Below are positions 9,533 to 17,973 of a stretch of 64,000 nucleotides of DNA, piece after piece. Both the position numbers and the translations under genes were made by a program. This stretch comes from Pseudomonas sp. AOB-7 (GTDB lineage Bacteria; Pseudomonadota; Gammaproteobacteria; Pseudomonadales; Pseudomonadaceae): NCBI RefSeq assembly GCF_003696305.1, contig NZ_RFFK01000002.1, positions 124,001-188,000 of the forward strand. The letters are read 5' to 3'. Under the pieces are notes generated by a model. That model searched no databases. It was not told the DNA's origin and saw nothing but the letters and a program-made list of their open reading frames with translations. The stretch's first letter is position 1. Every line of letters starts with the position of its first letter.

Positions 9533-10330
9533 ATGACCTTTTCCGAATTGCTGCAGGCCGTGCGTACCAACCCCGAGGCGCTGGTGATTCCGTCGCTCTG
9601 GGGCCAGGGGCGCGCCAGTTTCGGCGGCCTGGTGGCGGCGCTGGCCTTCGAGGCCATGCGCGCCAAGGTGCCGGCAGGGCGCCCGGTGCGCTCGCTGGCC
9701 ATCACCTTCGTCGGCCCGGTGGCGGCGGACGTGCCGGTGAGCTTCCAGGCCGAGGTGCTGCGCGAGGGCAAGGCGGTCAGCCAGCTGTGCCTGCGCGCGG
9801 TGCAGGACGGCCAGGTGGTGACCATGGTGCAGGGCAGTTTCGGCGCCGCGCGGGCCTCGGCCATCGACGTGGCGCCGCTGCCGGCACCGCAGATCGAGCC
9901 GGCCGAGCGTTGCCAGGAGCTGCCGTACCTGCGCGGCGTCACCCCCGAGTTCACCCGCTTCCTGGCCATGCGCTGGGGCATCGGTGGCATGCCCTTCACC
10001 AACAACCCTTCGCGGCAGATGGGCGGCTGGGTACGCCTGCGCGGCGAGACCGAGCCGCAGGCACTGAGCGAGGCGCATCTGCTGGCGCTGGTCGATGCCT
10101 GGCCGCCGGCGGTGCTGCCGCATTTGAAGAGCCCGGCGCCGGGCAGTTCGCTGACCTGGACCATCGAGTTCGTCCAGCCGCTGCGGGAGCTGAGCACCGA
10201 GCACTGGTGCCTGTACCGCGCCGAGATCGAGCACGCCCGTGACGGCTACGGCCATATCGCCGCAGCGCTGTGGAGCCCGGCGGGCGAGTTGATCGCCATC
10301 AGCCGGCAGACGGTGACGGTATTCGGCTGA
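9533..10330 (+). CDS. Acyl-CoA thioesterase-family (double hot-dog) protein
   Basis: A 265-residue protein with the features of the TesB-like / 4HBT_3 thioesterase family. The N-terminal hot-dog contains FGGLVAALAFEAMRAKVP, then VRSLAITFVGPV, and the C-terminal half has WTIEFVQPL and a closing GELIAISRQTVTVFG, typical of these proteins. It would hydrolyse acyl-CoA thioesters in the cytoplasm; chain-length preference cannot be deduced. GAGGTGG lies a few bases before the ATG at 9533. The stop is one base away from the stop of the convergent DUF962 gene. Confidence 0.85.
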   Translation: MTFSELLQAVRTNPEALVIPSLWGQGRASFGGLVAALAFEAMRAKVPAGRPVRSLAITFVGPVAADVPVSFQAEVLREGKAVSQLCLRAVQDGQVVTMVQGSFGAARASAIDVAPLPAPQIEPAERCQELPYLRGVTPEFTRFLAMRWGIGGMPFTNNPSRQMGGWVRLRGETEPQALSEAHLLALVDAWPPAVLPHLKSPAPGSSLTWTIEFVQPLRELSTEHWCLYRAEIEHARDGYGHIAAALWSPAGELIAISRQTVTVFG

Positions 10331-10331
10331 A

Positions 10332-10694
10332 TCAGTGCCGCTTGCGCCGGCGCCAGGCGCGCCACCAGGCGCCGCTGAAGAGAAAGCGCGGGAAGGTCAC
10401 GCACTGTTCCAGCAGCAGGCGTTTGACCGCATCGCGCTTGCCGGCGAAGGGCTCCGGCGCCTGCTGCTCGAAGCGGTGACCCTGGCGCTGCAGGGCGAGG
10501 GCGGCCAGCAGGCCGATGGTGCCCAGTGCCAGGGGTACGAAGCCCAGACGCCACAGGCCGATCAGTAACAGCGCGGCCGACAGCAGAAACAGCGGCACGG
10601 CCAGCAGGTGCAGCAGCAGGTTGGTCGGGTGCCGGTGCTGCTCGGCGTAGTGGCGCCATTGCCAGGCCAGCAGGTTGGGGCGGCGTTTGCTCAT
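10332..10694 (-). CDS. DUF962 / Mpo1-like membrane protein
   Basis: A 120-residue protein with the DUF962 (YGL010w/Mpo1-like) pattern near its N-terminus, YAEQHRHPTNLLLHLLAVP, giving the spaced His, Asn, His and Pro residues. Two adjacent membrane segments follow (about 33-72), and the C-terminus is very basic and aromatic (WWRAWRRRKRH). Yeast Mpo1 is a dioxygenase of 2-hydroxy fatty acids, but the bacterial members are uncharacterised, and this one is shorter. It lies convergent to the thioesterase gene and downstream of the chemoreceptor gene on the same strand. Confidence 0.75.
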   Translation of the reverse strand: MSKRRPNLLAWQWRHYAEQHRHPTNLLLHLLAVPLFLLSAALLLIGLWRLGFVPLALGTIGLLAALALQRQGHRFEQQAPEPFAGKRDAVKRLLLEQCVTFPRFLFSGAWWRAWRRRKRH

Positions 10695-10795
10695 GCTGCA
10701 TTCCTCTGGGTCATGCAGCGAGTCTGGGCCGGCCGCCTGGGCCCCGGCGAATTGCCCCTGGCTATGGTGCAGATAGGCTCAAACCTAAAGGCCTG

Positions 10796-12265
10796 CTATA
10801 GGCGCAGCTGGCGGATCGCCTGGCTCAGCTCGCCGGCCAGCTCGGCCAGTTGCTGGCTGGTGGCGGCGGAGTCGAGGGTCTGGCCGACGGTCTGCTCGGT
10901 GACGTCGCGGATGCCCACCACCGAACGGCTCATCTCCTCGGCCACCTGACTCTGCTGGGCGGCGGCCACGGCGATCTGGGTGTTGCTGTCGCGTATCAGC
11001 GCCACCGCGGCGGTGATCGCCGCCAGCGCCTCGCCGGCTTCCTGCGCCAGCTGCACGCAATGGTTGGCGCTGTCGGAACTCTCGCGCATGAACTCCACGG
11101 CGTCGCGGGTGCCGGCCTGCAGGTTACCGATCATCTGGGTGATTTCGTCGGTGGAGTCCTGCACCCGCTTGGCCAGGTTGCGCACCTCGTCGGCCACCAC
11201 GGCGAAACCGCGGCCCATATCGCCGGCACGCGCCGCCTCGATGGCGGCGTTGAGCGCCAGCAGGTTGGTCTGCTCGGCGATGCCGTGGATTACCCCGACC
11301 ACTCGGTTGATGTGCTGGCTGTCCTCGGCCAGGCGCTCGATAGTGCCGGCACTCTGCTGCACGCCGCGCGACAGCCCGGCGATGGACTGCTCGACGCGAC
11401 CGACCGCGGCCTGGCCTTCGCGGGCCAGCTGGTCGGCGTTGTGCGACTGGTCGCGGGTGCTGCCGGCGTGTTCGGCGATGTGCTGCACGGTGGCCGACAT
11501 CTCATTGATCGCGGTGGCCGCCTGGTCGGTCTCGCTCTGCTGGTCGAGCATGCCCTGGCGCACCGCGCCCATGCGCTCGGCCATGCTGCGGGTGCCGCTG
11601 TCCAGTTCGGCGGCGACCTGGCCGACGGTGCCGACCACACGCTGGTAGCCGGCCTGCATGGCGTTGAAGGCGGCGGCCATCTGGCCGACCTCGTCGCGGC
11701 CCTCCAGCGGCACGCGCAGGGCCAGGTCGCCGCTGCGCTCGACCTGCAGCATCACGTCCTTGAGGGTGTTGAGGTGGCTGAGCAAAAAGCGGATCAGCAG
11801 CTGCGAGGCGGCCAGAAGCAGCAGCATCAGTCCGGCCACGGCGCCGGCGTAGGCCAGTGCGTGCTCGGCGAACAGCTGGCGCAGGCCGGGCGCGCGGGTC
11901 AGCAGGGCCAGGCGGCGACCGTCGCTCAGGGTCACCAGCTGCGCGCCGATCAGCGGGGATTCGCTCAGCCATGCGTCGTGCGCCAGCGCCTGCCAGCCGC
12001 TGGCGTCGGCCTGACCCAGGGCGCCGGGCAGGCGTTCGCCATCTTGCAGCGTGCGCAACTGCGCGAGGGCCGGTAGCGCCGCCTGCGCCGGCCAGTGCGC
12101 CAGCAGGCGCGCCTGCTCGGCCGCGGCCTGGCGGGCATCGACGGCACGTGCGCGTTGTTCGGTATGCAGGGCGAACAGCACCAGCAGCAGGCTGGTGGCG
12201 AAGGCCACGGCGTTGACCGCCCAGAACTTGTACTTGAGGGAAATATCGCTGATCCAGGCGCCCAT
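10796..12265 (-). CDS. Methyl-accepting chemotaxis protein
   Basis: A 489-residue chemoreceptor with TM1 at about residues 14-34, a small periplasmic sensor of about 100 residues, TM2 at about 134-158, HAMP to about 212, then the signalling domain. Its tip is [20 protein letters not shown] followed by [14 protein letters not shown]. The sensor is far smaller than in the receptor at 2514, so the ligand class must differ. The start at 12265 gives [15 protein letters not shown] just before TM1; the upstream in-frame extension to 12484 is proline/arginine-rich shadow overlapping tatD and is rejected. It sits 85 bases downstream of tatD on the same strand. Confidence 0.92.
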   Translation of the reverse strand: MGAWISDISLKYKFWAVNAVAFATSLLLVLFALHTEQRARAVDARQAAAEQARLLAHWPAQAALPALAQLRTLQDGERLPGALGQADASGWQALAHDAWLSESPLIGAQLVTLSDGRRLALLTRAPGLRQLFAEHALAYAGAVAGLMLLLLAASQLLIRFLLSHLNTLKDVMLQVERSGDLALRVPLEGRDEVGQMAAAFNAMQAGYQRVVGTVGQVAAELDSGTRSMAERMGAVRQGMLDQQSETDQAATAINEMSATVQHIAEHAGSTRDQSHNADQLAREGQAAVGRVEQSIAGLSRGVQQSAGTIERLAEDSQHINRVVGVIHGIAEQTNLLALNAAIEAARAGDMGRGFAVVADEVRNLAKRVQDSTDEITQMIGNLQAGTRDAVEFMRESSDSANHCVQLAQEAGEALAAITAAVALIRDSNTQIAVAAAQQSQVAEEMSRSVVGIRDVTEQTVGQTLDSAATSQQLAELAGELSQAIRQLRL

Positions 12266-12350
12266 GCTTTGTAGTGTCCGCGTACGACAGCCGCTATTGG
12301 CCAAATGCCAGCAGTGTCGTCGAGGCCCGGAGCGCAAGTGTTGACCGGGA

Positions 12351-13178
12351 TCAAGACTCCGCTGCGGCGCGCTCCGGCAGTGGCGGCAGGGCGAAGAAGG
12401 CGCGGGCGCAGGCGGTGGTTTCGGCGGCCAGCTGCGCCTGGCTCTGGCCGCGGTGCAGCGCCACCTCGCGCAGCACTTCGCCAAGGAAGGCCGGCTCGTT
12501 ACGGCCGTTTTTCGGCTTGGGTCGCAGGCTGCGCGGCAGCAGGAAGGGCGCGTCGGTCTCCAGCATCAGACGGCCGCTGGGGATGTCCTTGAGCAGCGGA
12601 TGCAGGTGGGTGCCGCGGCGCTCGTCGCAGACCCAGCCGGTGATGCCGATATGCAGGTCGAGATCCAGATAGGCGTAGAGCGCCTGGCGCTCGCCGGTGA
12701 AGCAGTGCACCACCGCCGCCGGCAGCCGGTCGCGAAAATCGCGGAGTATCTCCAGCAGGCGCTGGCTGGCCTCGCGCTCATGCAGGAACACCGGCATATT
12801 CAGCTCGGCGGCCAGCGCCAGCTGCTGCTCCAGGGCCTTCTCCTGCAGCGGTCTGGGGGAGAAATCGCGGTCGAAGTCCAGTCCGCATTCGCCCACTGCG
12901 CGCACCTCGGCTTCGCCCAGCAGGGCCTTGAGCCTGTCGGCGCTGGCGCCGTTCCAGCTGCTGGCGTCGTGCGGATGCACCCCGGCGGTACTGAACAGCC
13001 GCTCGCCGCTGCCGTCCAGCCGTCGGCACAGCGTCAGGCTGGCTTCGCTTTCGGCCAGACTGGTGCCGGTCAGCAGCATCTGGCAGACGCCGGCGGCGTA
13101 GGCGCGCGCGAGCAGGGCTTCGGCCTGCGCGGCGAGGCTGGGATGGGTCAGATTGACGGCGATATCGATGAGTTGCAT
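12351..13178 (-). CDS. tatD: TatD family metal-dependent DNase
   Basis: A 275-residue TIM-barrel metallohydrolase. The opening ([15 protein letters not shown]), the [13 protein letters not shown] motif, [26 protein letters not shown] and [12 protein letters not shown] supply the metal ligands and match E. coli TatD better than its paralogues YcfH and YjjV. The family has 3'-5' exonuclease activity linked to repair of oxidative DNA damage. It is divergent from the transglycosylase gene. I choose the TatD name from the sequence pattern, not from context. Confidence 0.88.
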   Translation of the reverse strand: MQLIDIAVNLTHPSLAAQAEALLARAYAAGVCQMLLTGTSLAESEASLTLCRRLDGSGERLFSTAGVHPHDASSWNGASADRLKALLGEAEVRAVGECGLDFDRDFSPRPLQEKALEQQLALAAELNMPVFLHEREASQRLLEILRDFRDRLPAAVVHCFTGERQALYAYLDLDLHIGITGWVCDERRGTHLHPLLKDIPSGRLMLETDAPFLLPRSLRPKPKNGRNEPAFLGEVLREVALHRGQSQAQLAAETTACARAFFALPPLPERAAAES

Positions 13179-13406
13179 GGTGCCACCTGGTCTGGGCGAA
13201 GGGGGAGCATAGCAGAAGCATTCCGTTCGTCAGAAAGGCAATTAGAAACAATAAGTTGGCGACGCTTTTTAAGATTGATGCAAGGTTGCGGGCTGGCGCC
13301 GCCGGCGCCAGCTGTGCGACCCTCCGCGCCCCGCGCGAAGCTTGGGAACTTGTTTCGCGGGTTGTGCTCTGAGTCCGGCGGCCTGCCGCCCATCCCTGGA
13401 GAATCG

Positions 13407-14822
13407 ATGTCGCGATTGCTGTTGATCCTGTGCCTGCTGGCCCTGCTGCCGCTACCGGCGAGCGCGCGCCTGATCGGCCCGCCGGAAGTCGGCACTCAGG
13501 CCCGCAGCGCCCGCGACCTGCCGGCGATCCGCAGCAGCGGCGAGCTGCGCGTGCTGGTCAACCAGAGCCGCAACAGCTCGGGCTCGGTCAAGGGCCAGAG
13601 CATCGGCGTCGAGTACCACCGCCTGCGCGCCTTCGAGCAGTACCTCAACCGCAACGCCCGCGACGGCCGCAGCCTGCGCCTGAAGATCATCCCCAAGGCC
13701 AAGGACCAGCTGCTCGGCGCCCTGCAGCGCGGCGAGGGCGATCTGGTGGCGCCGGGCGAGCTGCTCAACGTGCGTGCCGGGCGCGACGTCAGCGCCAGCG
13801 CGGCGATCCGTCGCGAGGTGCCGCTGGTGTTGGTGGCGAAGCAGGGCAACCGGCATTACCGCAGCCTCGAACAACTGGCCGGGCGCAGCCTGTCGCTGCC
13901 GGCCGGCAGCGCGGTGGGCGAGGCGCTGCGCAAGGTCAACCAGCAACTGGCGGCGCGCAAGCTGCCGCCGATCGTGGTGGAGTGGGTCGACCCCAGTCTG
14001 GCGGTGGAGGACGTACTGGAAATGGTCCAGGCCGGCATCTTCGAGCGCACCGCGGTGGAACTGCCGATCGCCGAGCGCTGGGCCAAGGTGATGCCCAAGC
14101 TCAGGGTGGACAGGCACCTGGTGCTGGCGCGCGACGGCGACATGAGCTGGTTCGTGCGCCCGGATGCGCCGATGCTGCGCGCCAGCATCGACCGCTTCTT
14201 CAGCGGCTACCAGAACCCGGCTGACCAGGACGCCGCCTTCCAGCGCGTCTACCGGCGTCTGTACAAGGTCCATTCGCCGCTCGGCCGCACCGAGCGCCAG
14301 CGCCTGGAGCGGGTGCGCCCGGTGCTGCAGCAGCATGCCGAGCGCCAGGGCTTCGACTGGCTGCTGCTGGCGGCGCTGGCATTCAAGGAGTCGACCCTCA
14401 ACCCCTCGGCGCGTGGCGCCAGCGGTGCCACCGGGCTGATGCAGATCACCCCGGCGGCGGCGCGCGCCGTCGGCGTGAGCAATATCGCCAGCCTGGACGG
14501 CAATGTGCTGGCCAGCAGCAAGTACCTGGCGATGATCCGCCGCACCTTCTTCAACAGCCCGCAGCTCAACGAGCGCGAGCGCATGGCCTTCGTCCTGGCA
14601 GGCTACAACCTCGGCCCGCAGCGGGTGCAGAGCCTGCGCGCCGAGGCACGCAGGCGCGGCCTCAATCCCAATCAGTGGTTCTTCCAGGTGGAGCGGGTGG
14701 CCATGGAGCAGATGGGCATGGGCGTGGTGAGTTATGTGAATGCGGTGAATAAGTACTACCTTGCTTATGACCGTGAGCGCTATTTGCTCGAACCGCATAG
14801 ACAGCGCCTGACGGCCAACTAA
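13407..14822 (+). CDS. MltF-type lytic transglycosylase (probably MltF2)
   Basis: A 471-residue periplasmic murein lyase that cleaves peptidoglycan with 1,6-anhydromuramic acid formation. Signal peptide is residues 1-20 (PASARL), with no lipobox Cys. A family 3 solute-binding-like domain covers about 45-270, and an SLT goose-lysozyme domain about 310-450. Its catalytic Glu328 lies in FKESTLNPSARGASGATGLM, followed by the AGYNLGPQRV motif. It resembles P. aeruginosa MltF2 (PA2865 in my memory). GGAGA precedes the ATG at 13407; the longer reading frame from 12453 lies antisense to tatD and is spurious. Confidence 0.9.
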   Translation: MSRLLLILCLLALLPLPASARLIGPPEVGTQARSARDLPAIRSSGELRVLVNQSRNSSGSVKGQSIGVEYHRLRAFEQYLNRNARDGRSLRLKIIPKAKDQLLGALQRGEGDLVAPGELLNVRAGRDVSASAAIRREVPLVLVAKQGNRHYRSLEQLAGRSLSLPAGSAVGEALRKVNQQLAARKLPPIVVEWVDPSLAVEDVLEMVQAGIFERTAVELPIAERWAKVMPKLRVDRHLVLARDGDMSWFVRPDAPMLRASIDRFFSGYQNPADQDAAFQRVYRRLYKVHSPLGRTERQRLERVRPVLQQHAERQGFDWLLLAALAFKESTLNPSARGASGATGLMQITPAAARAVGVSNIASLDGNVLASSKYLAMIRRTFFNSPQLNERERMAFVLAGYNLGPQRVQSLRAEARRRGLNPNQWFFQVERVAMEQMGMGVVSYVNAVNKYYLAYDRERYLLEPHRQRLTAN

Positions 14823-14927
14823 ATATCTATAAATTCGATATTAATTAGCGTTTTTTTGCTGTTTTTAAATCGAATTAATTGGTTATTCTGTGCGCCATCA
14901 ACTCCCACACACGAAGGAAGCGCTGTA
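14823..14927 (+). promoter_or_regulatory. AT-rich doxX upstream region with inverted repeat
   Basis: This 105-bp stretch is strikingly AT-rich against its GC-rich surroundings. AATTCGAT at 14832-14839 and ATCGAATT at 14869-14876 form an 8-bp inverted repeat flanking a T-run at 14851-14857. It probably holds the doxX promoter and perhaps an operator or H-NS/MvaT-type binding site. I could not pick a convincing -35/-10 pair. Confidence 0.4.
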
Positions 14928-15362
14928 ATGAACAACCTGATCAAGAGCATCACCGCCACCCAGGCCGGCTTCGGCATCACCATCCTGCGTATCGTCGCCG
15001 GTATCACCTTCGCCGCCCATGGCGCGCAGAAGCTGTTCGGCTGGTTTGGTGGCTATGGTCTGGACGGCGTGGCGCAGTGGATGGAAAGCATCGGCCTGAC
15101 GCCGGGCTACCTGATGGCGCTGGGGGCCGGTAGCGCCGAGTTCTTCGGCGGTGTGGCGCTGATCATCGGTCTGCTGGTACGCCCGGCTGCGGTGGTGCTG
15201 GCGGTGACCATGCTGGTGGCCATCTTCACCGTGCACTTCGCCAACGGTTTCTTCATGAGCAACAACGGTTACGAGTTCGCCCTGGCGCTGCTGGCCATCA
15301 GCGTGGCGCTGGTGTTCGAAGGGGCCGGCAAGCTGTCGGTGGATGGCAAGATCGCTCGCTGA
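14928..15362 (+). CDS. DoxX family membrane protein
   Basis: A 144-residue DoxX/SURF4-type integral membrane protein with four predicted helices. Family residues are in LRIVAGITFAAHGAQKLFGW at about residues 19-38, followed by GSAEFFGGVALIIGLLVRP. Members are linked to thiol and redox stress in some bacteria, but the reaction is not known. AAGGAAG precedes the ATG at 14928; the in-frame extension upstream is in the AT-rich promoter region and is rejected. It is followed by a terminator hairpin and the convergent LysR gene. Confidence 0.88.
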   Translation: MNNLIKSITATQAGFGITILRIVAGITFAAHGAQKLFGWFGGYGLDGVAQWMESIGLTPGYLMALGAGSAEFFGGVALIIGLLVRPAAVVLAVTMLVAIFTVHFANGFFMSNNGYEFALALLAISVALVFEGAGKLSVDGKIAR

Positions 15363-15380
15363 TTCAATCCGGCAACAACG

Positions 15381-15406
15381 AGAAGGCCCCCACATGCGGG
15401 CCTTCT
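15381..15406. terminator. Bidirectional hairpin between doxX and the LysR gene
   Basis: AGAAGGCCC (15381-15389) pairs perfectly with GGGCCTTCT (15398-15406) around an 8-base loop, between two convergent genes. A short T-containing tail follows on the plus strand. It is a likely shared terminator. Confidence 0.7.
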
Positions 15407-15425
15407 TGCGTTCAGCTGCGAGCTT

Positions 15426-16361
15426 TCAGGCCGTAGCGGCTTGCTCGGCCTTTTTCTCCTGCGCGGTGACCTGCTGGGCCAGCTCGATCATCTGCTCGCG
15501 CATCCAGCGGTTGGCCGGGTCCTGATCGGTGCTTTCGTGCCAGTACAGATGGGTTTCCAGCGCCGGCACGTCGCCGACCGGCAGCGTCACGTGATGCAGG
15601 TGATGACGGCGGGCGAAGCGCTCCGGCACGGTGATCACCATATCGGTCTGCAGCATCACGCTGCTGGCCATCAGGTAGTGCTGCGAGCGCAGGGCGATCT
15701 TGCGCTGGATGCCCATCTTGCCCAGGGCCAGATCCACGTAGCCCAGACCGCTGCGGCGGCTGGAAATATGGATGTGGGTCAGCGACAGGTACTCGTCGAG
15801 GCTGATCTTGTCCTTGGCCAGCGGGTGGCCTGGGCGCATGGCGCAGACGTAGCGGTCATCGAGCAGCTTGACGTGGCGCACCTGCGGGTCGGTGTTGAGC
15901 GGCGCGTCGACGGCGAAGTCCAGGCGCCCGGCGGCCAGCTCCTTGGTGGTTTCGCGGCGTTTGGCCAGAAAGCTCTCGATGCACACGTTCGGCGCCAGGC
16001 GGCGCAGGCGCTGGAACAGCGGCGGCAGGAGAATCTGCTCGGAGAGGTCGGTCATGCTGATGCGGTAGGTCTTGTTCGCCTGCTGCGGGTTGAAGGTGCG
16101 GCTCTCCTGCACCGATACACGCAGCAGCTGCAGGGCATTGCGCACCGGGCCGATGATGTTCTGCGCCATCGGCGTCGGCACCATGCCCTGGGCGGTGCGC
16201 ACGAACAGCGGGTCGTTGAAGGTCTCGCGCAGGCGGGCCAGGGCGTTGGACACCGCCGGCTGGGTGATGCCGACGATCTGCCCGGCACGGGTCAGGTTGG
16301 CCTCGGTGTAGATGGCGTCGAAGACGATGAAGAGGTTCAGATCCACCTTGGTCAGGTTCAT
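15426..16361 (-). CDS. LysR-type transcriptional regulator
   Basis: A 311-residue LysR regulator. The N-terminal winged helix (VDLNLFIVFDAIYTEANLTRAG, then ITQPAVSNALARLRETFNDPLFVRT) is of the NodD/LeuO-like subclass, followed by a typical effector-binding domain. It is transcribed divergently from the acyl-CoA dehydrogenase gene, with a LysR box in the 142-bp gap, so autoregulation and control of that dehydrogenase are the natural inference. The inducer is unknown; an acyl-CoA or carboxylic acid would fit the neighbour. Confidence 0.92.
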   Translation of the reverse strand: MNLTKVDLNLFIVFDAIYTEANLTRAGQIVGITQPAVSNALARLRETFNDPLFVRTAQGMVPTPMAQNIIGPVRNALQLLRVSVQESRTFNPQQANKTYRISMTDLSEQILLPPLFQRLRRLAPNVCIESFLAKRRETTKELAAGRLDFAVDAPLNTDPQVRHVKLLDDRYVCAMRPGHPLAKDKISLDEYLSLTHIHISSRRSGLGYVDLALGKMGIQRKIALRSQHYLMASSVMLQTDMVITVPERFARRHHLHHVTLPVGDVPALETHLYWHESTDQDPANRWMREQMIELAQQVTAQEKKAEQAATA

Positions 16362-16383
16362 GCCGGATGCGCTCCAGGGCTGT

Positions 16384-16406
16384 CGATATCAATCGATCAT
16401 ATATCG
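16384..16406. promoter_or_regulatory. LysR box (T-N11-A) in divergent promoter region
   Basis: CGATAT at 16384-16389 and ATATCG at 16401-16406 are a perfect 6-bp inverted repeat separated by exactly 11 bases. This is the classical LysR T-N11-A arrangement, placed 22 bp upstream of the LysR start and about 100 bp upstream of the dehydrogenase start. A second small dyad, TGAA-N2-TTCA, lies at 16411-16420 and could be part of the activation site. Confidence 0.65.
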
Positions 16407-16503
16407 GTTATGAATGTTCATACACACTAAAAATAGGTTCGATAAATCTTAGGCGCTGTTCTAGCATCTTTTCCACAACCGCACAGCCAAGAAGGTAGCC
16501 CCC

Positions 16504-17733
16504 ATGGATTTCGCCTACTCCCCCAAGGTTCAACAGCTGCGTGAGCGCGTCACGGCGTTCATGGAAGCGCACGTCTACCCGGCCGAAGCGGTGTTCGAAC
16601 GGCAGGTGGCCGAGGGCGACCGCTGGCAGCCCACCGCGATCATGGAAGAGCTGAAGAACAAGGCCAAGGCCGAGGGCCTGTGGAACCTGTTCCTGCCCGA
16701 GTCGGACTACGGCGCCGGCCTGAGCAACACCGAGTACGCGCCGCTGGCCGAGATCATGGGTCGCTCGCTGATCGGCCCGGAGCCGTTCAACTGCGCCGCG
16801 CCGGACACCGGCAACATGGAGGTGCTGGTGCGCTACGGCAACGAGGCGCAGAAGCGGCAGTGGCTGGAGCCGCTGCTGTCCGGCGAGATTCGCTCGGCCT
16901 TCGCCATGACCGAGCCGGGTGTGGCCTCGTCCGACGCCACCAATATGCAGGCCAACGCCCGCCGCGAAGGCGACGAGTGGGTGATCAACGGCCGCAAGTG
17001 GTGGACCTCCGGCGCCTGCGATCCGCGCTGCAAGGTGATGATCTTCATGGGCCTGACCAACCCGGACGCGCCGCGCCACCAGCAGCATTCGATGATTCTG
17101 GTGCCGATGGACGCCCCCGGCGTCACCGTGCTGCGTCCGCTGCCGGTGTTCGGCTACGACGACGCGCCGCACGGCCACGCCGAGGTGCTGTTCGAGAACG
17201 TGCGGGTGCCCTACGAGAACGTGCTGCTCGGCGAGGGGCGCGGCTTCGAGATCGCCCAGGGTCGCCTCGGCCCGGGCCGCATCCACCACTGCATGCGTTC
17301 GATCGGCATGGCCGAACGGGCCCTGGAGCTGATGTGCAAGCGCGCCGTGAGCCGCACCGCCTTCGGCAAGCCGCTGGCACGCCTGGGCGGCAATATCGAC
17401 CATATCGCCGACTCGCGCATGGAGATCAACCAGGCGCGCCTGCTGACCCTCAACGCCGCCTACATGATGGACACCGTCGGCAACAAGATCGCCGCCAGCG
17501 AAATCGCCCAGATCAAGGTGGTGGCGCCCAACGTGGCGCTCAGGGTGATCGACCGGGCGATCCAGATGCATGGCGGCGCCGGGGTCTCCAACGACTTCCC
17601 GCTGGCCTACTGGTACGCCATGCAGCGCACCCTGCGTCTGGCCGACGGCCCGGACGAGGTGCACCGCGCCGCCATCGGCAAGTACGAGATCGGCAAGTAC
17701 GTGCCGCGCGACGTGATGAAAGCCAGCCGCTGA
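16504..17733 (+). CDS. Acyl-CoA dehydrogenase family protein (ACAD10/11-like)
   Basis: A 409-residue FAD enzyme with the full acyl-CoA dehydrogenase fold: N-terminal helical domain, a flavin loop [16 protein letters not shown] near residues 136-151, a middle beta domain ([11 protein letters not shown]), and the C-terminal helical domain with RTAFGKPLA and [15 protein letters not shown]. Where medium-chain enzymes carry the catalytic Glu in a YEGT motif, this protein reads LADGPDEVH, with Asp at that place, as I recall for ACAD10/11-like enzymes. Substrate is unknown. The divergent LysR regulator is the likely controller, and a strong terminator follows. Confidence 0.92.
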   Translation: MDFAYSPKVQQLRERVTAFMEAHVYPAEAVFERQVAEGDRWQPTAIMEELKNKAKAEGLWNLFLPESDYGAGLSNTEYAPLAEIMGRSLIGPEPFNCAAPDTGNMEVLVRYGNEAQKRQWLEPLLSGEIRSAFAMTEPGVASSDATNMQANARREGDEWVINGRKWWTSGACDPRCKVMIFMGLTNPDAPRHQQHSMILVPMDAPGVTVLRPLPVFGYDDAPHGHAEVLFENVRVPYENVLLGEGRGFEIAQGRLGPGRIHHCMRSIGMAERALELMCKRAVSRTAFGKPLARLGGNIDHIADSRMEINQARLLTLNAAYMMDTVGNKIAASEIAQIKVVAPNVALRVIDRAIQMHGGAGVSNDFPLAYWYAMQRTLRLADGPDEVHRAAIGKYEIGKYVPRDVMKASR

Positions 17734-17749
17734 ATCAGGCGCTGAAAAG

Positions 17750-17779
17750 GACGAGGCCCGCATTTTTGCGGGCCTCGTC
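17750..17779. terminator. Strong hairpin terminator after the acyl-CoA dehydrogenase
   Basis: A perfect 12-bp stem (17750-17761 with 17768-17779, starting GACGAGGCCCGC) with an ATTTTT loop. It stands between the dehydrogenase and the convergent small gene, so it can serve both strands. Confidence 0.8.
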
Positions 17780-17781
17780 GT

Positions 17782-17970
17782 TTATGTCGGTTGCGACCCC
17801 TTGTCGTCGGAGTTCCGTGCCTGATCCAACCAGCCGAGGCGCATGTGCAACTGCGCGGCGAAGGCGCGCGCGGCCAGCTCCTCGTGAAAGGTCAGCGCGC
17901 GGCGGCCGACGCGCACCTGCCACAGGCGCTGGCCGCCACGTTCCAGCTCATCTATGCGTACATCCGCCAT
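17782..17970 (-). CDS. Small conserved-looking protein downstream of terC
   Basis: A 62-residue reading frame beginning only three bases after the TerC stop on the same strand. It encodes MADVRIDELERGGQRLWQVR and then a helix (TFHEELAARAFAAQLHMRLG). Composition is that of a real soluble protein (mixed acidic, basic, aromatic) rather than of GC-rich shadow, and the tight spacing suggests translational coupling with terC. A competing frame at 17735-17923 is less convincing. Function unknown. Confidence 0.6.
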   Translation of the reverse strand: MADVRIDELERGGQRLWQVRVGRRALTFHEELAARAFAAQLHMRLGWLDQARNSDDKGSQPT

Positions 17971-17973
17971 GCT

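Noticed and set aside
12266..12484. N-terminal extension of the second chemoreceptor
   Set aside because: Adds 73 Pro/Arg/Cys-rich residues that overlap the end of tatD; the start at 12265 sits directly before TM1.
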